Below, in pieces: positions 56,859-64,000 of a stretch of DNA of 64,000 nt. The notes under the pieces are model-generated. The model saw nothing but the letters and a program-made list of their open reading frames with translations. It was not told where the DNA came from and made no database searches. A program made the position numbers and the translations under genes. The stretch is from contig NZ_PPGH01000037.1 of the NCBI RefSeq assembly GCF_002958735.1, positions 496,001 to 560,000 of the forward strand. Direction: 5' to 3'. Positions within the stretch are counted from its first letter, which is position 1. Every line of letters begins with the position of its first letter. This DNA is from Chromatium okenii (lineage in GTDB: Bacteria; Pseudomonadota; Gammaproteobacteria; Chromatiales; Chromatiaceae).

Positions 56859-59800
56859 ATGTTGACATTCTCATTTCGTCCCACGCTGATCGCCGCCATT
56901 CTCAGCGCCAGCAGTGCGCTGGCAGTTCCGACCGCCAGCGCCGATCCCGCTGCGACTGCGCTGCCGACTGGTGGAAAAGTTGCTGCTGGCGCAGTGCAGA
57001 TTAAACAGGCTGGCGCACAGATGAATATCGATCAAGCCAGTCCACGTGCCGTCATCAATTGGCAGGGCTTCGATGTTGGACGTGACGCCGAGGTCAATAT
57101 CAAGCAGCCAGATCGCAACGCCGCCATTCTCAACCGCGTGACCACCGCTCGCCCGTCGGAAATTCACGGCAAACTCAAGGCCAACGGTCAGGTGTTTGTG
57201 ATCAATCCGGCGGGGATCGTGTTTGGCAAGGATTCGCAGGTCAATGCTGGCGGAATTGTGGCGTCCACGCTCGACATTGATGATCACGATTTTATGGCGG
57301 GAAAACATCGGTTTAAGCGCAAAAATGCGACGGGCAAAATCATCAATCGCGGCAAAATCACCGCAGCCGATGGTGGTTATATCGCGCTGCTTGCGCCGGA
57401 ATTGCGCAATGAAGGTGTGCTCTCGGCGCGGCTCGGCACGGTGGCGCTGGCCGCCGGTGATGCAGTGACGCTGGCGCTCGGCGACAACGTTTCGGTCAAA
57501 GTTGATCCGGCGACGGTGGACACCTTGATCGAGCAGAAAGCGATGATTCAAGCCGAAGGCGGGCGCGTGATTCTCACCGCAAAAGCCGTCAACACGTTGC
57601 TGACGGGCGCAGTCAACATGAGCGGCAGCATTGAAGCCGGCTCAATCACGCGCAAAGGCGGCGAAGTGACGTTGGAAGGCAGCGGCGCAGTGCACGTCAG
57701 CGGCACGATTAACGTCGCTGGTACAACGGGCGGATCGGTAAAAACTAAAGGTAAAACAGTGACTTTAGCTGGCGCTCGCCTTGATGCCAGCGGTGCTAAT
57801 GGCGGCGGGCGGATTGACATCGGCGACTGGGACGTTGAACAAACTCACGTCGATGCAGCGTCCAAACTCGACGCTTCAGCCACACAGCGCGGCGACGGCG
57901 GAACCATTACCGCGATTGGTAAAACCACAAAATTTCAAGGTGTTGCGAAGGCTCGCGGCGGTAAAACTGCTGGCAAGGGCGGATTGGTCGAAACCTCTGG
58001 GCATCAATTGGAAATTGAAGGAGCGCGAGTTGATGCTGGCGCGGATCAAGGCGCAGCGGGAACTTGGTTGCTTGATCCAACAACGCAAATCATTACTGCG
58101 GCGACGGCAATGAATATCAGCGATGCGTTGGTGAATAATAACGTGACCATTACTGTTGCACATGTTGGCAGTTCAGAATGTGGTGTTTATTCAATTTGTT
58201 CAACCGATTATATCAGTGATCTCATTATCAATTCAGACGCAGTGATCAATCCAACCATTCGCGCTACTGCGACGACATTAACTCTGCAAGCAGACCGCAA
58301 TATCACTTTTCTTGAAGGTGCATTAATTCAAGCCAGCGGCGGCAAATTAAACGTCATTTTGAATTCTGATTTTGATGCAGATGGCATTGGCGCTATCTCC
58401 ATGTATTCCGGTTCAGCAATTAAAAGCAATGGTGGTTCAATTACTCTTGGTGGCGGTGCAACCAATACAAGTGGTTATCCTATTGGTTATGCAACAGGCT
58501 ACAACGCTGAAACTGAAGGTTGTTCCGCCAGCACTTGCGGCGATTATCACGCTGGCATCACATTATTGGATGTCACATTATCTTCAAACAACGGCACAAT
58601 TCAGCTTTCTGGTCGAGGTGATACGGGTGGTGGCACTGGAATTGATTTGCGCAATACGCAAATTGATGCAGGCAATTCTGGTGGCGTGATATTAAAAGGA
58701 GAAGGTGTTTACAGCGCAAATTCCAGTGGCGTTGGTATTGCTATTTATGACAACAGCATTTTAGTTGCCGGAGCTAATGGAATTAATTTAAGCGCCAAAG
58801 CCAATGTTACTAGCGATATCAATGCGCAAAATAGCTATGCTTTATCACTCGGCGACGCTACAGCAACAGCAGATACTTCGACGCGAATTTACACTATTAA
58901 CGGTGGTCAATTAACACTTGATTTAGAAACAACGGCCGGAACCGATGACGGATCAAATTGGTATTTTGGCGACATGATGGGTTATATCGGCAATGTCGAT
59001 CAAACTGGTGATATTTTCATTGCAATTAAGGGTTCTGAAAATGCTAATTTGGCGCTTCCCAATATCAATACTCAAGGCAATCTAACCCTCAATTCAGTCG
59101 GTGCAATTCGTGATATTAACAATTCGATCATTTGCGCATCAGGCATTTGCGATATTTCGACTTATCAATCTGTTTCCGGAACAACCACAATTGATGCCGT
59201 TGGAAGTAATGTCACACTTGGCAGTTCATCTAGTTTTGACACCGGAAAATTGGTAATTAGCAATGCCGATACTGTATTTGTTGAAACACTTGGTCGCACT
59301 GATCTAACACTGGGCAACATTAACGCGAGTGGTTCTATTTTTATTCAAGCGGGCGGAACCTCTAATTTAACTTTAGCTACTGAAAGTGTTATCAGTACAT
59401 CGTCAAAGAATATAGATGCAGTAACACTTGTTTCAGGCAATCAGTTCATTAACAACAATACAAGTGGAATCTCTATTCAGTTCACTGGAGAGGGAACTCC
59501 ACGTTGGTTAATTTATAGTAACGATATTGATAATGATCATCGAGGAGGATTAGCAACTAAGCCTTTCTTTAATTATTACGGCTGCGCTTATGATAGTGGA
59601 TGTTCTGTTTTTTTTCCAAATACCGAAAACGGGTTTATCTACATCAATCAACCAACAATCACCGTAACTGCTGACATCCAAGAAAAGGTTTATGGCGAAA
59701 TTGATCCGGTGCTGACGTACCAAGTCGACGGACTAAAAAATGGTGATGATTTTTCGATATTTATTGGGATTTTAAATCGTGATTCAGGTGAAGATGTAGC

Positions 59801-62800
59801 AAGTTATCCTATTCGGCAAGGAACCCTATCAACGAATAATAACTACCATATTGATTATGTCGGAAATAATTTAACGATCAAACCGGCAACACTTAATTTG
59901 CTCAATTTTTTAGGTAATAAATTCTATGATGGAACACCGGTTTTTGATTACACTCAATTAGAAATTGACCCAGCAAGTGTATTGGGTAGTGACGACATCA
60001 TTCTGAGTAGTGGCAATGCTGAAGTCAGTAGTCGTAATGCTGGCATTTATAATGCTTTTATTCGTAATGATTTGAGTTTAAGTGGCAGTGATGCTGCCAA
60101 TTATAGCATTGTAGGAGGCTCCGTTAATGTCGTGATCAATCCCGCAGAATTAACGATTAACGCAGTTACTGATAATCGCATTTATGATGGGACAATTAAT
60201 TCAAACGGCGCCGTGTCATTCAGCGGGCTGCAAACGGGCGATACGCTCACCAAATTAACGCAAGTATTCGATAGCAAACATGCGGGCAGTCGCACCTTAA
60301 ATGTGTTACCTGATTATGTTTTGAATGACGGGAATAGCGGATTGAATTACAGCGTAACGCTTAAATCTGCGAAGGGAATAATTAACCCAGCGGCATTAAC
60401 CATTAACGCGGTTACTGATAATCGCATTTATGATGGGACAATCAATTCAAGCGGCGCAGTGAACTTTAGCGGATTGCAAACTGGCGATGCGCTCACCAGA
60501 TTAACGCAAGTATTCGATAGCAAACATGCTGGCAGTCGCACCTTAGATGTGTCACCTGATTATGTTTTGAATGACGGGAATAGCGGATTAAATTACAGCG
60601 TAACGCTTAAATCTGCGAAGGGAACAATTAACCCTGCAGTTGCATCATTAAATGCGAGTAAAATTTACGACGGCACAGCTCAATTTAGTACCAGCCAAAT
60701 CAATGTTACAGGTATTTTCGGTGAGTTATTAACCCTTAATGGCACTGGATTAGCAACCGCAAATAGTAAACAAGTTGCTGATAATGATGTGAATTATCTA
60801 AAAGATTTAGCTGATTTAACCCTTGCCAATGGTGTAAACGAATTAGCAAGTGATTATATTTTGCCTGATTTAACTACGCGAAGTATCAATAACAACGTTA
60901 TAATTACCGCTGCGGATATTAATTTGCTCAGTATTTTTGGTAATAAAATTTATGATGGAACACCTATTTTTGATTACACTCAATTAGAAATTGACCCGGT
61001 AAGTGTATTGGGTAGTGATGACATCATTCTTAGCAGTGGTAATGCGGAAGTTAGTAATCGTAATACTGGTACTTATCATGCTTTCATTCGTAATAATTTG
61101 AGTTTAAGTGGCAGTGATGCTGCCAATTATAGCCTTGTAGGAGGCTCCGTTAATGTCGTGATCAATCCCGCAGAATTAACGATTAACGCAGTTACTGATA
61201 ATCGCATTTATGATGGGACAATTAATTCAAACGGCGCTGTGTCATTCAGCGGATTGCAAACGGGCGATACGCTCACCAAATTAACGCAAGTATTCGATAG
61301 CAAACATGCGGGCAGTCGCACCTTAAATGTGTTACCTGATTATGTTTTGAATGAAGGGAATGGCGGATTAAATTACAGCGTAACGCTTAAATCTGCAAAG
61401 GGAACTATTAACCCTGCAGTTGCATCATTGAATGCGAGTAAAATTTATGACGGTACAGCTCAATTCAGTACCAGCCAAATCAATGTTACAGGTATTTTTG
61501 GTGAGTTATTAACCCTTAATGGCACTGGATTAGCAACCGCAAAAAGTGAACAAGTTGCTGATAATGATATGAATTATCTAAAAGATTTAGCTGATTTAAC
61601 CCTTGCCAATGGCGTGAACGAATTAGCAAGTGATTATATTTTGCCTGATTTAACTACGCGAAGTATCAATAACAACGTTATAATTACCGCTGCGGATATT
61701 CATTTGCTCAGTATTTTTGGTAATAAAATTTATGATGGAACACCGATTTTTGATTACACTCAATTAGAAATTGACCCAGTAAGCGTATTGGGTAGTGATG
61801 ACGTCATTCTTAGCAGTGGTAATGCGGAAGTTAGTAATCGTAATACTGGTACTTATCATGCTTTCATTCGTAATAATTTGAGTTTAAGTGGCAGTGATGC
61901 TGCCAATTATAGCCTTGTAGGAGGCTCTGTTAATGTCGTGATCAATCCCGCAGAATTAACGATTAACGCAGTCACTGACAGCCGCATTTATGATGGCACA
62001 ATCAATTCAAGCGGTGCAGTAACCTTTAGCGGATTGCAAACGGGCGATACGCTCACCAAATTAACGCAAGTATTCGATAGCAAACATGCGGGCAGTCGCA
62101 CCTTAAATGTGTCACCTGATTATGTTTTAAATGACGGGAATAGCGGATTGAATTACAGCGTAACGCTTAAATCTGTAAAGGGAACTATTGACCCTGCAGT
62201 TGCATCATTGAATGCGAGTAAAATTTACGACGGCACAGCTCAATTCAGTACCAGTCAAATCAATGTTACAGGTATTTTTGGTGAGTTATTAACCCTTAAT
62301 GGCACTGGATTAGCAACTGCAAATAGTAACCAAGTTGCTGATAATGATGTGAATTATCTAAAAGATTTAGCTGATTTAACCCTTGCCAATGGTGTGAACG
62401 AATTAGCAAGTGATTATATTTTGCCTGATTTAACTACGCGAAGTATCAATAACAACGTGATAATTACCGCTGCGGACATTCATTTGCTCAGTATTTTTGG
62501 TAATAAAATTTATGATGGAACACCTATTTTTGATTACACTCAATTAGAAATTGATCCAGGCAGTGTATTGGGTGATGATGACGTACTTCTCAGCAGTGGT
62601 AATGCCGAAGTCAGCAGTGGTAATGCTGGCATTTATAATGCTTTTATTCGTAATGATTTGAGTTTAAGTGGTGCTGAAGCTGCCAATTACAGCGTCCTCG
62701 GTGGTTCTGTTAATGTCGTGATCAATCCTGCGGCCTTAACCATTAACGCTATTACCGATAGTCGCGTTTATGATGGCACTACTGAATCAACTGCTGTAGT

Positions 62801-64000
62801 GACATTTAGCGGGCTGCAAATTGGCGATACGCTCACTGAATTAACGCAGGTATTTGATAGCAAACATGCAGGCAATCGCACTCTAAATGTGTCACCTGAT
62901 TATGTTTTGAATGATGGGAATAGAGGATTAAATTATAGCGTAACGCTTAAATCTGCAAAGGGAAATATTAACCCTGCGGCATTAACCATTAACGCAGTTA
63001 CTGATAATCGCATTTATGATGGGACAATCAATTCAAGCGGCGCAGTATTATTTAGCGGATTGCAAACTGGCGATACGCTCACCAAATTAACGCAGGTATT
63101 CGATAGCAAACATGCGGGCAGTCGCATCTTAAATGTGTTACCTAATTACATTTTGAATGACGGGAATAGCGGATTGAATTACAGCGTAACGCTTAAATCT
63201 GCAAAGGGAACTATTAACCCTGCAATTGTATTACTCACTGCTGCTAAAGATTACGATGGTACGGCACAATTTACAGCAAGCCAAATTAATGTTATTGGTA
63301 TTGATGGTGAATTATTAACACTTACTGGTTCTGGATTAGCAATAGCTGATAGCGAGAAATCTGATAACACAACTTATTTAATAAGTTTAAATAATTTGAC
63401 GCTGGCTGATGGTATTAATGGATCGGCGAGTGATTACGTTTTACCTGATGTAACTACACTAAGTACTAACAGCAAAGTAATCATTACTCCAGTCACAATA
63501 ACAGTAGTTGAACAGGGATCAGAAACAGGGTCAGGTTCAACACAGTTTATAACTCGGACGCCTACAAGAACTGTAATGACTATGAAGATTGATGGAAACA
63601 CTTCGTGTGTTTTAGTGGAAATTGCGGATTTAATTTCTGCGGTTGCCAATAGCGCTAATTTGAGTTCGAGTTATGACATATTCAAAGCAGCAATTGCATC
63701 TGCTATGGTAACAGTACAGCAAACTAGCGATGCCGAACCATCCCAATCAGTATTAAAGCAGCCAGTGGTTATCGCACAACAGGAAGAAGTTTTGCAATCA
63801 CCTGATATTGCGCAAGCAATTAATTTGGCTGCTATAGAACAAAATCCGGTGATTGAAAAGCAACTGGTAACACCACCATTGGTTAAGTCCGTTAATGTTC
63901 AGAGCAAAAATCTGGTAACGAAAGAAAAAGAGAAAGAAAAAGATGACCATTGTGATCCACAAGAATCGACTTTTTCAGATCAGTTTTCGTTATGTCGGCG
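56859..64000 (+). CDS. Giant two-partner-secretion (FHA-type) adhesin, 3' end outside window
   Basis: The frame is open from the ATG at 56859 to the window edge, over 2380 codons, with no stop. A signal peptide (LIAAILSASSALAVPTASA) is followed by a TPS/haemagglutination-activity domain: INWQGFDVGRDAEVNIKQ, NRVTTARPSEIHGKLKANG, VFVINPAGIVFGKDSQVNAGG. Residues ~300-900 look like a beta-helix passenger. From ~59650 there is an MBG domain (VTADIQEKVYGEIDPVLTY), then YDG-type repeats (KIYDGT, RIYDGT), including three 780-bp copies. The end is Lys/Glu-rich. Secretion needs a TpsB pore, not found here. GC content drops after about 58.1 kb. Confidence 0.85.
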   Translation, partial: MLTFSFRPTLIAAILSASSALAVPTASADPAATALPTGGKVAAGAVQIKQAGAQMNIDQASPRAVINWQGFDVGRDAEVNIKQPDRNAAILNRVTTARPSEIHGKLKANGQVFVINPAGIVFGKDSQVNAGGIVASTLDIDDHDFMAGKHRFKRKNATGKIINRGKITAADGGYIALLAPELRNEGVLSARLGTVALAAGDAVTLALGDNVSVKVDPATVDTLIEQKAMIQAEGGRVILTAKAVNTLLTGAVNMSGSIEAGSITRKGGEVTLEGSGAVHVSGTINVAGTTGGSVKTKGKTVTLAGARLDASGANGGGRIDIGDWDVEQTHVDAASKLDASATQRGDGGTITAIGKTTKFQGVAKARGGKTAGKGGLVETSGHQLEIEGARVDAGADQGAAGTWLLDPTTQIITAATAMNISDALVNNNVTITVAHVGSSECGVYSICSTDYISDLIINSDAVINPTIRATATTLTLQADRNITFLEGALIQASGGKLNVILNSDFDADGIGAISMYSGSAIKSNGGSITLGGGATNTSGYPIGYATGYNAETEGCSASTCGDYHAGITLLDVTLSSNNGTIQLSGRGDTGGGTGIDLRNTQIDAGNSGGVILKGEGVYSANSSGVGIAIYDNSILVAGANGINLSAKANVTSDINAQNSYALSLGDATATADTSTRIYTINGGQLTLDLETTAGTDDGSNWYFGDMMGYIGNVDQTGDIFIAIKGSENANLALPNINTQGNLTLNSVGAIRDINNSIICASGICDISTYQSVSGTTTIDAVGSNVTLGSSSSFDTGKLVISNADTVFVETLGRTDLTLGNINASGSIFIQAGGTSNLTLATESVISTSSKNIDAVTLVSGNQFINNNTSGISIQFTGEGTPRWLIYSNDIDNDHRGGLATKPFFNYYGCAYDSGCSVFFPNTENGFIYINQPTITVTADIQEKVYGEIDPVLTYQVDGLKNGDDFSIFIGILNRDSGEDVASYPIRQGTLSTNNNYHIDYVGNNLTIKPATLNLLNFLGNKFYDGTPVFDYTQLEIDPASVLGSDDIILSSGNAEVSSRNAGIYNAFIRNDLSLSGSDAANYSIVGGSVNVVINPAELTINAVTDNRIYDGTINSNGAVSFSGLQTGDTLTKLTQVFDSKHAGSRTLNVLPDYVLNDGNSGLNYSVTLKSAKGIINPAALTINAVTDNRIYDGTINSSGAVNFSGLQTGDALTRLTQVFDSKHAGSRTLDVSPDYVLNDGNSGLNYSVTLKSAKGTINPAVASLNASKIYDGTAQFSTSQINVTGIFGELLTLNGTGLATANSKQVADNDVNYLKDLADLTLANGVNELASDYILPDLTTRSINNNVIITAADINLLSIFGNKIYDGTPIFDYTQLEIDPVSVLGSDDIILSSGNAEVSNRNTGTYHAFIRNNLSLSGSDAANYSLVGGSVNVVINPAELTINAVTDNRIYDGTINSNGAVSFSGLQTGDTLTKLTQVFDSKHAGSRTLNVLPDYVLNEGNGGLNYSVTLKSAKGTINPAVASLNASKIYDGTAQFSTSQINVTGIFGELLTLNGTGLATAKSEQVADNDMNYLKDLADLTLANGVNELASDYILPDLTTRSINNNVIITAADIHLLSIFGNKIYDGTPIFDYTQLEIDPVSVLGSDDVILSSGNAEVSNRNTGTYHAFIRNNLSLSGSDAANYSLVGGSVNVVINPAELTINAVTDSRIYDGTINSSGAVTFSGLQTGDTLTKLTQVFDSKHAGSRTLNVSPDYVLNDGNSGLNYSVTLKSVKGTIDPAVASLNASKIYDGTAQFSTSQINVTGIFGELLTLNGTGLATANSNQVADNDVNYLKDLADLTLANGVNELASDYILPDLTTRSINNNVIITAADIHLLSIFGNKIYDGTPIFDYTQLEIDPGSVLGDDDVLLSSGNAEVSSGNAGIYNAFIRNDLSLSGAEAANYSVLGGSVNVVINPAALTINAITDSRVYDGTTESTAVVTFSGLQIGDTLTELTQVFDSKHAGNRTLNVSPDYVLNDGNRGLNYSVTLKSAKGNINPAALTINAVTDNRIYDGTINSSGAVLFSGLQTGDTLTKLTQVFDSKHAGSRILNVLPNYILNDGNSGLNYSVTLKSAKGTINPAIVLLTAAKDYDGTAQFTASQINVIGIDGELLTLTGSGLAIADSEKSDNTTYLISLNNLTLADGINGSASDYVLPDVTTLSTNSKVIITPVTITVVEQGSETGSGSTQFITRTPTRTVMTMKIDGNTSCVLVEIADLISAVANSANLSSSYDIFKAAIASAMVTVQQTSDAEPSQSVLKQPVVIAQQEEVLQSPDIAQAINLAAIEQNPVIEKQLVTPPLVKSVNVQSKNLVTKEKEKEKDDHCDPQESTFSDQFSLCR
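59880..63480 (+). repeat. YDG/MBG repeat array with three 780-bp tandem units
   Basis: Three near-identical direct copies of exactly 780 bases (260 residues) start at 60601, 61381 and 62161. Each holds three subdomains marked by KIYDGTAQFSTSQINVTG, NKIYDGTPIFDYTQLEIDP and NRIYDGTINSNGAV (or close variants). Extra single subdomains stand before (59880-60600) and after (62941-63480). The third unit is the most diverged. The exact period keeps the frame, so copy number can change without breaking the adhesin. Confidence 0.9.

Noticed and set aside
59880..63480. Long regular repeats that could be mistaken for a CRISPR array
   Set aside because: Repeats are 780 bp, in frame and coding; there are no short repeats with unique spacers and no cas genes.

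Overview
The window reads as chromosomal DNA of a gammaproteobacterium. The left edge carries the order bamA-skp-lpxD-fabZ-lpxA-lpxB-rnhB, which is classic for that class. HemB is of the metal-ligand type seen in Pseudomonas, and murA-hisG and ribBA-(ribH)-nusB-thiL are also familiar neighbourhoods. Soluble Hox hydrogenase subunits, a c-type haem lipoprotein, RTX and two-partner-secretion proteins, Ser/Thr kinase/vWA/formylglycine-enzyme-like genes and C/G-run palindromic repeats would fit a large-genome sulfur-bacterium-like lineage (Thiotrichales/Chromatiales), but that placement is an inference, not shown by a marker gene.

Layout. 1-6.15 kb: outer-membrane assembly and lipid A operon, closed by a hairpin terminator. 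6.2-9.0 kb: haem lipoprotein, then hemB and an AMP-forming ligase on the minus strand. 9.1-15.5 kb: a translationally coupled pair, a PLD-nuclease/SNF2-like helicase and an Eco57I-type adenine methylase, which looks like a two-gene restriction-modification system. 15.6-20.6 kb: secreted protein, thioredoxin-like protein, ampD, and a minus-strand run of lipid A acyltransferase, UPF0104-like membrane protein, permease and redox-disulfide protein. 20.9-23.7 kb: small-gene cluster (DUF2283/DUF4258, HicB, RelB/RelE-like) interrupted by a complete IS5-family element whose TTTG target duplication and disrupted hicB can be reconstructed. 23.9-29.2 kb: three adjacent dynamin-like GTPases, the last fused to two Lcl_C (DUF1566) domains. 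29.4-35 kb: glutathione reductase, L,D-transpeptidase, RlmI-like methyltransferase and a fused HisH-HisF enzyme of the eukaryotic HIS7 type. 35-40 kb: PAP2 phosphatase, asparagine synthase, a HigBA-like toxin-antitoxin pair flanked by a copied asnB 3' end, and ilvA. 40-45 kb: murA, hisG, an RTX protein with N-terminal octapeptide repeats, orphan hoxU-hoxY and tRNA-Leu.

45.3-52.7 kb is damaged or badly assembled: ribBA is frameshifted and cut off, ribH is missing, only the 3' third of nusB remains, thiL has a one-base frameshift, a Ser/Thr kinase and a vWA protein have many frameshifts, and about 1.1 kb is tandemly duplicated. The kinase, vWA, ABC ATPase, FtsX-like permease, FGE-like protein and glycine-zipper lipoprotein genes are packed with overlapping or near-touching ends, and lead into a giant two-partner-secretion-type adhesin that runs off the right edge. 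This adhesin has three near-identical 780-bp tandem repeats. The kinase-to-adhesin locus and the three-dynamin cluster are the best candidates here for poorly described systems. Four copies of a palindromic C-run/G-run repeat lie inside or between the kinase-locus genes, and one supplies the start of the FGE-like signal peptide.
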